The translations under genes were made by a program, and so were the position numbers. DNA of 64,000 nucleotides. Source: Kribbella amoyensis. Lineage in GTDB: Bacteria; Actinomycetota; Actinomycetes; Propionibacteriales; Kribbellaceae. Below the pieces are notes generated by a model. That model saw nothing but the letters and a program-made list of their open reading frames with translations. It did no database searches and had not been told where the DNA came from. Location of the stretch: NCBI RefSeq assembly GCF_007828865.1, contig NZ_VIVK01000001.1, positions 1,116,001-1,180,000 on the forward strand, in the 5' to 3' direction. Below are positions 53,478 through 62,385 of the stretch, piece after piece; the first letter of the stretch is position 1, and every line of letters begins with the position of its first letter.

Positions 53478-55607
53478 TTACCGCGTCCCCTTGCGCGAGT
53501 CGTTATCGAGAATAACCGGTCCGTGCCGCGCCCGGGAGGCCACTGACTGTCCCGCATCTGTAGGCCTAAAGTCCTGCGCTGCCGTGGTTCGCGGCTTACG
53601 GGTGCCGAGGTCTTCCAGGTAACCGACCAACACATGGTGCAGTGCGTCCGCCCCGACGATCCGCTCGTCCGGCAGCCGCAGGTCGGGCGGAGCGAGCACC
53701 ATCGCCCGGTCCTGCCAGCCTCCGAGCCCACCGTGACAACCGACCAGCCCCTCGAACGCGGCCACCTCGCCGGTCTCCGGATCGACCGCGCTGTTGACGT
53801 ACAGATCCGGTGCCTCGGGCATCCTCACCACCCGCAGGACGTCGAGCCGCGCGCGCTCGCCGAACGGAGCCAGCGGGTCGTCGCCGGTGACGGTGCCGGT
53901 CTCGAGCACGTGCACCCCTCTCGCGCCGACGACCAGCGGCCCGTGTTCGGCGCTGAGGACGGCGACGAACCCGATCCCGCCGTGCTCGGCCAGCCCGGGG
54001 ATCAGGGCCGGCCAGCGCCTGCTGATCTCCTCGAACGTGAGCCGCCGATCACCCGGTACGCAGATCAGGCCCAGGTTTCCCGAGCCCAGCACGATCAGCT
54101 CGGACCCGGTGGCGACGTCGGGCAAATCGGTCTGGTGGTGCACGCGTTCGGCCACGTTCCGCGCGATCCGCGGGCCGGTGCCCTTCGAGCCGGACAGGTC
54201 GTCGAGCAGCCCCTCCAACCGGCCCCAGCCCTCGACGGGCTTCTCCACGGCCTCCACGTTCGCCTCGGTCAGCCGGGCACAGAGGCCGGCGAGGTCGAGG
54301 CCGTACCGATCGGCGAACGTCTCCCCCTGCGACTGACCATGATCGGACAGCACCACGATCCGGTACGGCCGGGGTGCCTCGGCGGCCAGTTCCTCCAGGC
54401 AAGCAAGCGTTCGGTCGAGTTTGTCCAACGTGGCCAGGGATTCCGGCCGGAGGACGCCGGCGTGGTGCGCGACCTCGTCGTAGTCCACGTAGTCGACGTA
54501 GATCGCCTTCGTCCCGCGCAGCATCTCCTCGGCGACGAGTGCGGTGTTGAGATCCCGCAGCACGACATTGGTCACCGCGCGCAGTCCCGCGAACACCCAG
54601 CCCCGATGAACGCGCGGCCGGATGTCGTTCCGCCGCTGGCGCCGGGCCTGGAACCGCTCCCGCGCGACCTCCGCGATCGCGCCCGACAGACTGCCCGCGA
54701 ACCCGTCCGGCCGAGCCAGGTACCACGCGACGCGGCGGCGGGTGTCCGCCGATCCGCGGCTCAGCTCCATCCGGCTCATCGTCAGCAACGACCGCTCCGC
54801 ATCCCCGCTGAACAGGTTGGACACACTGACCCCGCCACCGGCCAGCAAGCCCTGACCGTCCGATGCGCGCTCCTCGATCACCGTGGCGTCCGCGACCCGG
54901 TTGGCCACCAGGACCTTGCCCGTCCCCCGGTCGTACCAGCGGAACGCCGGGATCCCGTCGATCGTGCCGTGCAGGATGCCGAGCTGACTGGCCGGAGTGG
55001 TCGCCGGTAGCCGTGGCGTCCACTCGACCAGGTGGTACCCGCGATCACGGACCCATCGGCTCACCGTCGGCAGGGTCGAGGCCAGCAGACACCAGCGGAG
55101 CATGGGATACGGAACCCCGTCGAGCTGCACGAACACGACCCCGGGAACGTCCGGATCCTCGACCGCCTGACGCCGCCGACGGGCCCGCCGGACCAACGCG
55201 GCGGTGAAGGCCTCCGGCGTACCGGAGGTGAGCAGCCAGGCGAGGACGGTGCAGACGATGGACGCGATCCACGCGGCCGCGAGTACGACACCGAACGAGC
55301 TCGCCTCGATCCCCGGGATCACCCAGAGCGCCGCGGCGAGGATGAGAGCCTGCCCGAAGATCGCGAGCAGCAACACGGCCAGCCAGCCGATCGCGGCACT
55401 CGCGACCACGAGCAGTGGACGCACCACCGCGCCCACCACCAAGGTGGCCGCCGAGGCGAGGAGAATCTGGCCGATCGAACTGAACCGCAGACCACTCAGC
55501 ACCGCGTCCGCGAACCCGAGCGCCAGGGCGGCCCCGATCCAGGTGACCAGGACACGCCCCAGGTCGCCCAGGCGGAACGCCGGCCGGGCGCCGCCCAGGC
55601 GAGCCAC
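53478..55607 (-). CDS. Membrane protein with phosphodiesterase/alkaline-phosphatase-like domain
   Basis: Protein of 709 residues. Residues 1 to about 135 contain four hydrophobic segments like phage-holin superfamily IV membrane modules (VLVTWIGAALALGFADAVLSG and following). From about residue 150 a soluble domain resembles type I phosphodiesterase/nucleotide pyrophosphatase: VVFVQLDGVPYPMLRW (metal Asp), ATTPASQLGILHG (Thr nucleophile region), YVDYDEVAHHAG, and VVLSDHGQSQG. A catalytic role in the envelope is likely. Followed on the minus strand by the regulator gene 61 bases later. Confidence 0.8.
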   Translation of the reverse strand: MARLGGARPAFRLGDLGRVLVTWIGAALALGFADAVLSGLRFSSIGQILLASAATLVVGAVVRPLLVVASAAIGWLAVLLLAIFGQALILAAALWVIPGIEASSFGVVLAAAWIASIVCTVLAWLLTSGTPEAFTAALVRRARRRRQAVEDPDVPGVVFVQLDGVPYPMLRWCLLASTLPTVSRWVRDRGYHLVEWTPRLPATTPASQLGILHGTIDGIPAFRWYDRGTGKVLVANRVADATVIEERASDGQGLLAGGGVSVSNLFSGDAERSLLTMSRMELSRGSADTRRRVAWYLARPDGFAGSLSGAIAEVARERFQARRQRRNDIRPRVHRGWVFAGLRAVTNVVLRDLNTALVAEEMLRGTKAIYVDYVDYDEVAHHAGVLRPESLATLDKLDRTLACLEELAAEAPRPYRIVVLSDHGQSQGETFADRYGLDLAGLCARLTEANVEAVEKPVEGWGRLEGLLDDLSGSKGTGPRIARNVAERVHHQTDLPDVATGSELIVLGSGNLGLICVPGDRRLTFEEISRRWPALIPGLAEHGGIGFVAVLSAEHGPLVVGARGVHVLETGTVTGDDPLAPFGERARLDVLRVVRMPEAPDLYVNSAVDPETGEVAAFEGLVGCHGGLGGWQDRAMVLAPPDLRLPDERIVGADALHHVLVGYLEDLGTRKPRTTAAQDFRPTDAGQSVASRARHGPVILDNDSRKGTR

Positions 55608-55620
55608 CGGTCCCGCGCTC

Positions 55621-56031
55621 TCAGGTGCGGATCACGCCCGGCCTGGTCAACGCCCAGATCACCCAGACATCCAGGGCGATCACCAGCAACGACCAGAACG
55701 GGTAGTAGGGGATGAAGAAGAAGTTGTCGATCGCACTCAGCACGGCGAGGAACAGGGCGGTGATCCCTGCCCAGGTCTGCCGGGAGTACAGCCCCCACGC
55801 GACCACCAGCAGCAGGGCGCCGAGGATCAGGTGGATCCAGCCCCAGGCGGTCGTGTCGAGATTGAACGTGTACCCGCGTGCGACGACGTAGAACTCGTCG
55901 TCGATGACCGCCACCAGGCCCGCGATCACCTGGAAGACGCCGACCAGCACGAGCATCGTCGCCGCGAAGGTGACTCCGCCGGTCGCCCAACCGGACACCG
56001 GTTGCTGCGACCTGTCGGTTTCCTGGACCAT
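55621..56031 (-). CDS. DUF7144-like four-segment membrane protein, second copy
   Basis: Protein of 136 residues with four hydrophobic segments and the EFYVVARGYTFNLDTTAWGWIH block also seen in the gene at 43211-43744. GGGGAGG precedes the ATG. It lies 13 bases before the phosphodiesterase-like gene, so the two are one unit. The shared palindrome is 60 bases upstream. Confidence 0.75.
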   Translation of the reverse strand: MVQETDRSQQPVSGWATGGVTFAATMLVLVGVFQVIAGLVAVIDDEFYVVARGYTFNLDTTAWGWIHLILGALLLVVAWGLYSRQTWAGITALFLAVLSAIDNFFFIPYYPFWSLLVIALDVWVIWALTRPGVIRT

Positions 56032-56090
56032 CGTTGCCTCCCCAATCGTCAGTCCTGCTCCGACGCTAGGACCGCCACCCCACCCCCGAA

Positions 56091-56107
56091 TCACCCCGAA
56101 CGGGTGA
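56091..56107. promoter_or_regulatory. Shared palindrome, TCACCCC-GAA-CGGGTGA
   Basis: 60 bases before the DUF7144-like gene on the minus strand. A compact TCACCCCGGGTGA palindrome follows at 56117-56129. Confidence 0.6.
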
Positions 56108-56290
56108 GACAACAGCTCACCCCGGGTGACCGGTCCGCCGCGAGACCTGGATACGGCGGCCGGTTCCCCCGGAAATCTGGTGACGACGAGTTGGAGACAG
56201 AGCGAACTCTGGTGGAGACAGTTGGTGGCGACAGTCAGCGGTCAGGGGCGGCGTTCAGCCTCAGGAGACGCGCTCAGTGGTGAGGCGACT

Positions 56291-56323
56291 GGTTCAGCGG
56301 TGGTTCAGCGGTGGTTCAGCGGA
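56291..56323. repeat. Three tandem 11-bp units across a stop codon
   Basis: GGTTCAGCGGT twice, then GGTTCAGCGGA, spanning the stop codon of the phosphodiester glycosidase gene. A slippage-prone simple repeat. Confidence 0.8.
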
Positions 56324-57953
56324 TGGGGGTGATGGTGAGGGCGTCGCCGACCGGGCGTTCGCCGGCGGCGTCGGAGGGGGTGTTGAGGACTTTGCCCTCG
56401 GCAACCATCGTGGTCGAGCCGCCACCGTCGAGGTTGATGGCCTCGCGCAGCCCGAACGACTTGGCGACCGCGGCCGCTTCGCCGATGCCGAGGCCGAGGC
56501 TGTTCACCGAGCGGCCGTCGGCGGTGATCAGGACGGTCCGGCCCTGCTGGTCGACGCCGGCGATGGTGCGCGGATTCCGCTTGTGGACCCAGCCGTAGTA
56601 GAAGCTCCGGTTCTCGGCCGGCGCCATCCCGTCCGCCTTCGGGGTGGTGTCGAACCGCCCGTCGGTCAGCAGGTTGGGTCCGCCGTTGACGATCGTGGCC
56701 CGCGGCGACAACCCCACCTCGCGGCCCCGCTCGTCGGTCAGCGCGGCGCGGATCTCCAGCCGCCGCCCCACCTTCGCCGCGGCCAGCAATGCATCGACCT
56801 GCGTCCCGGTCGCCTGCACGGTCCGCCCGCCCTCGGGAATCGCCCCGCCCCGCGTCGCCCGGATCGCGGTCACGACTCCCCGCCGATCCACGATCGCCTC
56901 CGCACCCGGCCCACTCGGCGTCGCGACCCCGTACGCCGCGTCGAACGCGATCAGCTCGTCCGCGTCGGTACACGTGACGTCGTGCAACGGCTTCGCGGTC
57001 GGCAGGTCGTCCGCGGTGCCACCACAGTTCCGGATCAGACCGGGCACCCTGTTCAGCCCGTCGAGCGGCAACGGCCGACCGATCCCGCGGACCTCACCGC
57101 GCCAGCCGAACCGCTCGACCGACGTACCGCGCGCGTTGTCCGCGATCACCAGCGCCGGTCGTCCCGCGGTCGGCTCGCTGACCAGCCGCCCGTCGTACAC
57201 GGCGACGCCGGCCGGATCACCAGGCGCACCCGCCTTCGGGTCCAGCACGAAGAAGCCCGCGTTCACGGCCGCGGTCGCACCCGTCAACGTCGCGAGCGTG
57301 CTCGTCGTCTCCCGCTGCTCAAGGTCCAGCCCGTACGACGCGTCGAGCGTGCCGCGGAACTTCTTCGGATCGACCGTGAGCACCTGGACATGCCACGGCC
57401 CGGTGGAACCGCTGACGTCGTCGGGCTCGCCGTCCCACCCCGTGTACAGGCTCGATCCGCTCAGTCCGGCCGCGATCACCTTGGTCCGCACCGCGTCGGC
57501 CTCGGCCTTCGTCGGCAGCGAACCGACCCGCACCCGCCACCCCAGGCTGCCGCCACCCGCGTCGGTCAGCTGTGGCGTCGGCACCGACTCGACCCGCGCG
57601 TCCAGCCCGGCAGCCCTCAGCTTGGCCGCCGTGGCGTCCGCGGTGGGTTGGTCCGACAACGCCGTCGCGGGCGCGTCCGGATCGGGCGAACTGGACGGGA
57701 TCGCGACCTCGACCGTCCAGCGCGAGACCGCTGGATCGGTCTGGCCGCGGACGATCGTGGTCAGGGTGACACCGGGCTGCAGGGCCCGCGTGGTCCGGGT
57801 CTCCTGGAGACCGGCTGGCCCCAACGGCAGAGCGACCGTGGCGCTCGCGGTGTCGGTGAACGGCTGGGCGACCGCCGTGCCGGTCAGGACCGAGCCCACG
57901 GAGAGAACCGCGAGCAGGCCCACGGCGGGGCGGGACGAGTGGCGGAAGGTCAT
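56316..57953 (-). CDS. Secreted phosphodiester glycosidase (NAGPA domain) family protein
   Basis: Secreted protein of 545 residues. The signal peptide ends near TGTAVAQP. Residues 85-185 contain two SPOR-like halves (AAKLRAAGLDARVES, AVRTKVIAAGLSG), suggesting peptidoglycan binding. The C-terminal half is the phosphodiester glycosidase domain: VNAGFFVLDP, SPRATIVNGGPNLL and NLDGGGSTTMVAEG, with the catalytic region at the end. It probably trims phosphodiester-linked sugars on the wall. Monocistronic. Confidence 0.88.
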   Translation of the reverse strand: MTFRHSSRPAVGLLAVLSVGSVLTGTAVAQPFTDTASATVALPLGPAGLQETRTTRALQPGVTLTTIVRGQTDPAVSRWTVEVAIPSSSPDPDAPATALSDQPTADATAAKLRAAGLDARVESVPTPQLTDAGGGSLGWRVRVGSLPTKAEADAVRTKVIAAGLSGSSLYTGWDGEPDDVSGSTGPWHVQVLTVDPKKFRGTLDASYGLDLEQRETTSTLATLTGATAAVNAGFFVLDPKAGAPGDPAGVAVYDGRLVSEPTAGRPALVIADNARGTSVERFGWRGEVRGIGRPLPLDGLNRVPGLIRNCGGTADDLPTAKPLHDVTCTDADELIAFDAAYGVATPSGPGAEAIVDRRGVVTAIRATRGGAIPEGGRTVQATGTQVDALLAAAKVGRRLEIRAALTDERGREVGLSPRATIVNGGPNLLTDGRFDTTPKADGMAPAENRSFYYGWVHKRNPRTIAGVDQQGRTVLITADGRSVNSLGLGIGEAAAVAKSFGLREAINLDGGGSTTMVAEGKVLNTPSDAAGERPVGDALTITPIR

Positions 57954-58053
57954 GCCCTCATTCCTATGTCAGCGATCTACCGCCCGCAAAGACCTCACAG
58001 TGAACTGGCAACGACCTCTCCATGACCTCATGGGTCCGATCGGCCATGACGAA

Positions 58054-58077
58054 GGGCCCGGGTGGTCACCCGGGCCC
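58054..58077. terminator. Strong hairpin downstream of the Gfo/Idh gene
   Basis: GGGCCCGGGT-GGTC-ACCCGGGCCC, a perfect ten-base-pair stem 20 bases past the stop of the minus-strand oxidoreductase. The U-tract is weak (TTCGTC). Confidence 0.6.
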
Positions 58078-58097
58078 TGCTGTCAGCTCTGACCGGA

Positions 58098-59294
58098 TCA
58101 GGCCGGCGCGTCACCGTGGTCCGGGATCTCCAGCTGCACGCCGCCCTGCTGGGCCGACTTGTGCGCGAAGATGCCGGGCAGGGTGTACCGGGCCGCGACC
58201 CAGGCGTTGACCGGCGGGACCGCCTTGTCGACGACCGCGCGAACGAAGTCGTCGGCAAGGAAGTGGTGCGAACCCTCGTGCCCGTTGTGCAGGCCGGCGA
58301 ACTCCTTCGGCAGCCGGTCCCGGTCGTGCACCGGGGACAGCCCGGACAGGAACGCGTCCCGCAGCGCCGGGTCGACGTTCGCGAGGTCCTCGTCCTCCAG
58401 GTCGCCGCTCGGCTTCGTCTCCATCAGCTGGCTGATGTCCTCGACGCCCTCCTTGGTCTGCCAGACCGTGGTGGTCGCGAGCTGCTCGAAGCTGCCCTCG
58501 GTGCCGAACACGCGCAGCCGGGACTCGCGGATGTGCGACGGGTACCCGACCCGGCGCATCTCGTTGGTCCGCATCACGCCGCCGTCGGCCAGCTTGAACA
58601 GCGCGGTCGCGTTGCTGAAGTCGTTGCCGAACTGGCTGACGTCCTTGTCGAAGACACCGTCACCGCGGTCGTCCTGGACGCCGATGCAGGACACGTGCGT
58701 CGCGTGCTGCCCGGTCACCGAGAGAACGTTGCCCACGGCATGCGTCGGGTAGAGCATGGGCGGGAAGGACGCCGTCTTCTTCCACTCCTCGCCACCGCTG
58801 TACTGGTACGCGGCGTAGAAGCCCAGGTCCATGTCGTGGACGTAGTCGCCCTCGCAGTAGAAGACCCGGCCGAACTCGCCCTTGTCCAGCTTCTCCCGGC
58901 AGTACACCGAGGACGGGTAGTAGAAGCTGGTCTCCCCCATCATGTAGGTCAGGCCGGTCTCCTTGACCAGCTCGATGATCCGGGCGATCTGGTCCGCCTC
59001 GATCGCCATCGGCACCGTCGAGTACACGTGCTTGCCGGCCTGCAGGGCCTGGATCGCCATCTCGCCGTGCAGCCAGCGCTGGGTGAAGATCGCCACCGCG
59101 TCGACGTCCGAGGCGAGCATGTCCTCGAACGAGGAGTAGGTGACCTTCACCCCCAGCCGCTCGGCCATCTCGGCCAGCCGGTCCGGCAGCACATCGGTCA
59201 GCCGGACCTCCGTGACGTCGGGGTGCGCGGTCCACAACCGCAGGAACGAGGGGGCGAACTGGCCGGCGCCGACCACACCGATGCTGATGCTCAT
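58098..59294 (-). CDS. Gfo/Idh/MocA family oxidoreductase
   Basis: NAD(P)-dependent enzyme of 398 residues. The dinucleotide motif GVVGAGQFAP lies at residues 6-15, and the family's lysine motif region AGKHVYSTVPMA lies near residue 88 with the Val-Pro form. A C-terminal beta-sheet domain follows. These enzymes oxidise or epimerise sugars and inositols. Upstream lies a 1-kb repeat block rather than a gene. Substrate unknown. Confidence 0.9.
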   Translation of the reverse strand: MSISIGVVGAGQFAPSFLRLWTAHPDVTEVRLTDVLPDRLAEMAERLGVKVTYSSFEDMLASDVDAVAIFTQRWLHGEMAIQALQAGKHVYSTVPMAIEADQIARIIELVKETGLTYMMGETSFYYPSSVYCREKLDKGEFGRVFYCEGDYVHDMDLGFYAAYQYSGGEEWKKTASFPPMLYPTHAVGNVLSVTGQHATHVSCIGVQDDRGDGVFDKDVSQFGNDFSNATALFKLADGGVMRTNEMRRVGYPSHIRESRLRVFGTEGSFEQLATTTVWQTKEGVEDISQLMETKPSGDLEDEDLANVDPALRDAFLSGLSPVHDRDRLPKEFAGLHNGHEGSHHFLADDFVRAVVDKAVPPVNAWVAARYTLPGIFAHKSAQQGGVQLEIPDHGDAPA

Positions 59295-59401
59295 GGATCA
59301 AGGCAATCACACATTTTTGTTCCACGAAAGAACAAATCCGCACGTTGAAATATGTGACGCCCACCACGCCGCCCATCACCTCCGCCCCGCCCCGCCTCTC
59401 C

Positions 59402-60380
59402 CCCACCCCGCACTTTGTGCACGGACCGGTCAGCCAGCGACCACCGAGACGACTGGCCGGCGCACAAAGAGCCAGCAAGCGGCTGGTGGGCGCACAAAAT
59501 GCGAGCTGGGGGCGGGGCCCGACGAGCCAGCTCAGCGCCTCGGCCGGGGTGCGAGGTGCGAGGTGCGCCGCAGTCACCCTCCCGGCATCTCCCCCCACCT
59601 TGTGCATAGGCCGGTCAGCCAGCGTCCACCGAGACGGCTGGCCGGCGCACAAAGAGCCAGCGACCCCGCCGCTGTGTGCACAAAGTCCGAGGTGAGGCGG
59701 AGGCGGATACGCGGTGCGGAGTGCGCCGCCGTCGCCTCCACCCTTCCCCCACCCCCACTTTGTGCACCGGCCAGTCAGCCAGCGACCACCAAGACGGCTG
59801 GACGGCGCACAAAGAGCCAGCGACCCCGCCGCTGTGTGCACAAAGTCCGAGGTGAGGCGGAGGCGGCGTACACAGTACGAGGTGCGACCGCCGTCGCCCC
59901 CACCCTTCCCCCACCCCCACTTTGCGCACCGGCCAGTCAGCCAGCGACCACCAAGACGACTGGACGATGCACAAAGAGCCAGCAGACGGCCGGTGGGCGC
60001 ACAAAGTGCGAGCTGGCGGCGGGGGGACGCGGGCCGAGGTGCGCCACCGTCGCCCCCACCCCTCCACCACCCCCACTTTGCGCACCGGCCAGCCAGCCAG
60101 CGACCACCAACACGACTGGACGATGCACAAAGAGCCAGCCGGCGGCTGGTGGGCGCACAAAGTGCAAGCTGTGGGCGCGGGACACGGGCCGAGGTGCGCC
60201 ACCGTCGCCCCCCACCCCTCCACCACCCCCACTTTGCGCACCGGCCAGCCAGCCAGCGACCACCAAGACGACTGGACGATGCACAACGAGCCAGCAGACG
60301 GCTGGTGGGCGCACAAAGTGCGAGGTGGCGGCGGAAGGCGCGGAGGTGCGGGGCGCGGGTGTGCGGGGCGTGGGGGTGGA
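59402..60380. repeat. Six tandem repeats of 156-185 bp with GCACAAAG/CTTTGTGC motifs
   Basis: Units start with CACTTTGTGC-like sequence at 59411, 59596, 59756, 59918, 60074 and 60230. Each contains a CTTTGTGC-type site and two GCACAAAG-type sites; the outer pair forms an inverted repeat of about 20 bases, so each unit can fold as a long hairpin. Units 3 to 6 are the most alike. Several frames stay open on both strands, but no start, ribosome site or codon pattern supports a gene. It fills the whole gap between the Gfo/Idh start and the phosphodiesterase gene. Confidence 0.85.
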
Positions 60381-60385
60381 GGGGG

Positions 60386-61066
60386 CTAATGGGTCGGGGT
60401 GAGGAGGAGGTTGGGGTGGTCGGTGGTGATGCCGTCGACGCCGAGGGTGGTTGCTTCGGCCAGGGTTTCGGGGTCGGGGACCGGCCAGGCCGTGACCGAG
60501 AGGCCTTCGGCGTGCAGTTTGGCCACGCCGTCGGCGGTCAGGCCGGCGATGCCGCACAGGGCCCACTCGGCCTCGGCGGCCCGGGTCAAGGCGAGCACGT
60601 CGGCGACGTCCGGGGTACGACCGAAGATCAGGCCGGTCGTCGCGGTCGGCAGGGCCCGGCGGACGGCGAGCAGGATGTCGGCGTGCGAGGACGTCACCAT
60701 CGTCCGCGCGGCCAGCTCCGGGTCCGCCTCGAGGGACGCGACCAGCAGCGGTACCGCGCGCGCCGCCTTCACCTCGGCCTGGAACCGGACGTCGACCGCC
60801 TCGATGGTCTCCTCCCAGGTCGGGACCTGCTCACCCCGACCGGCGTCGAGGGCCCGCAGCTCGTCGAAGGTGAGGTCCTCGACCGCGCCCGAGCCGTTGG
60901 TGGTGCGGTCGACGGTCGCGTCGTGCAGCACCACCAGCCGGTCGTCGGCGGTGACCCGCAGGTCGAGCTCGATCTCGTCGCACCCGGCCTCGACGCCTCG
61001 GCGGAACGAGCGCAGCGTGTTCTCCGGTTCGGATCCCATCGCGCCGCGATGGCCGGTGATGATCAA
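60386..61066 (-). CDS. Glycerophosphodiester phosphodiesterase
   Basis: Enzyme of 226 residues that splits glycerophosphodiesters to glycerol-3-phosphate and an alcohol. Catalytic blocks: ITGHRGAMGSEPENTLRSF near the start (His and Arg, then Glu), DEIELDLRVTADDRLVVLHD (metal Glu/Asp and His). No signal peptide, so it acts on imported substrate. The TTG start overlaps the binding-protein stop as TTGA, so it is translated with the ugp-like transporter. Confidence 0.92.
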   Translation of the reverse strand: MIITGHRGAMGSEPENTLRSFRRGVEAGCDEIELDLRVTADDRLVVLHDATVDRTTNGSGAVEDLTFDELRALDAGRGEQVPTWEETIEAVDVRFQAEVKAARAVPLLVASLEADPELAARTMVTSSHADILLAVRRALPTATTGLIFGRTPDVADVLALTRAAEAEWALCGIAGLTADGVAKLHAEGLSVTAWPVPDPETLAEATTLGVDGITTDHPNLLLTPTH

Positions 61067-62385
61067 AGCACCTTCTCCTCGTAGAGTCGTCGAACCTCGT
61101 CACCGATGGCCTCCAGGCGATCGGCGACCGCACCGAAGACCTTCTTCGGCGCCGCGTTGTCGGCGTAGATCTGCTGCAGGCCGGTGTAGATGGCCACGTT
61201 CGCGTTCCGCCCGTAGAGCCGGATCGCGTCCTGCTGGCGGGCGTTCGCGAGCTGGGCGATCGCGACCCCGTAGTTCGGTTCGTCGGCGACCAGCTTCTGC
61301 AGCGCCGGGTCCTCGCGCGCCTTGTCGACCACCGGGAGGTACCCGGTCTGTGTGGTCCACCAGGCCGAGTTCTCCGGCAGCGCGAGGAAGGCGAGGAACG
61401 CGGCCGCCGCCTGCTTGCGTTCGGCCGAGGCGTTCCGGAACATCCCGATCCCACCGCCACCGGTGGCGATCCCGGCCGCCACCTCGGCCGGGATGAACCC
61501 GGCGCCGACCTTGAACTTCGCCTTGCTCATAGCGCTTTTCAGGCCACCGGTGGAGTCCTGGCACATCGCGACCAGGCCGCCGGCGAAGTCCGTCATCGGG
61601 CTGCTGGCCATGTACCCGTGCCCGTCGGAGTGGATCAGCTGCCGCTGGAACTCGCCGGCCGCGACCGCGCCGTCCTGGTCGATCGCGACGTCCAGCCCGT
61701 TCGAGTACGCGCCGCCGAACTGCCAGACGTTGCCCTGGAACTGCCAGTCGCCGTCCACCTTGGCCAGTGCCAGCGTCCGCATCGGCCGGCCCTTGGCGTC
61801 GACCTTGGCGAGCGTGTCACCCCAGGACCGCATCTCGCTCCAGGTCCGCGGCGCCCGGTCCGGCAGCCCGGCCTTCGCGAAGACGTCCCGGTTGTAATAG
61901 AGGATCGGCGTACTGCGCGCGAACGGCACGCACCAGCTCTGCCCCTTCACGACGTACTCGTTGAACAGCTTCTGGTGGAACACCGCGGGCCCGAACCCGT
62001 CGGTGAAGTACCCGTTCAGCGGCTCCAGCGCGTCGTTCAGGAAGAACCGTTCCCAGGTCACGTCGGACAGCACCGCGATGTCGGGTGCCTGCCGGGCGAT
62101 CAGCCCGGCCGCGACCTTCTGCGCGACGTCGTCGTAGCTGCCCTGGAACTGCGCCTCGACGTAGACGTCGGTCTGCGATTCGTTGAACTTGGCAACGAGC
62201 TTGTCGACCGCCTTGCCGTTCGCGCCGCCGTAGGAGGACCAGAACACCACCCGGGTCCGGTGCGCGTACCGCTTCGGCACCGTCCCGGCCGGCTGCTCGT
62301 ACTCGGCGTCCAGCGAGCGGTACCCGCAGCCGGCCAGGGTCGCCGCCAGGCCGAGCCCCAAGAACGCTCTGCGCTTCATGCTCAT
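61063..62385 (-). CDS. ABC transporter solute-binding lipoprotein (UgpB-like)
   Basis: Extracytoplasmic binding protein of 440 residues. The lipobox TLAGC follows a short twin-Arg-like start (MKRRAFLGLG). Family 1 sugar-binding fold with VVFWSSYGGANGKAVDKL, APDIAVLSDVTWERFF and PFARSTPILYYNRD. The mixture of UgpB-like features and the phosphodiesterase downstream suggests glycerol-3-phosphate or glycerophosphodiester as ligand. The ATG overlaps the permease stop by four bases. Confidence 0.9.
   Translation of the reverse strand: MSMKRRAFLGLGLAATLAGCGYRSLDAEYEQPAGTVPKRYAHRTRVVFWSSYGGANGKAVDKLVAKFNESQTDVYVEAQFQGSYDDVAQKVAAGLIARQAPDIAVLSDVTWERFFLNDALEPLNGYFTDGFGPAVFHQKLFNEYVVKGQSWCVPFARSTPILYYNRDVFAKAGLPDRAPRTWSEMRSWGDTLAKVDAKGRPMRTLALAKVDGDWQFQGNVWQFGGAYSNGLDVAIDQDGAVAAGEFQRQLIHSDGHGYMASSPMTDFAGGLVAMCQDSTGGLKSAMSKAKFKVGAGFIPAEVAAGIATGGGGIGMFRNASAERKQAAAAFLAFLALPENSAWWTTQTGYLPVVDKAREDPALQKLVADEPNYGVAIAQLANARQQDAIRLYGRNANVAIYTGLQQIYADNAAPKKVFGAVADRLEAIGDEVRRLYEEKVL

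Noticed and set aside
59402..60380. CRISPR array
   Set aside because: Units are about 160 bp and nearly identical throughout; there are no short repeats with variable spacers and no cas genes.
59140..61084. Long frames with repeated Trp/Cys/Arg-rich peptides across the tandem repeats
   Set aside because: Open on both strands and several frames, with no start signals; better explained by noncoding repeats.
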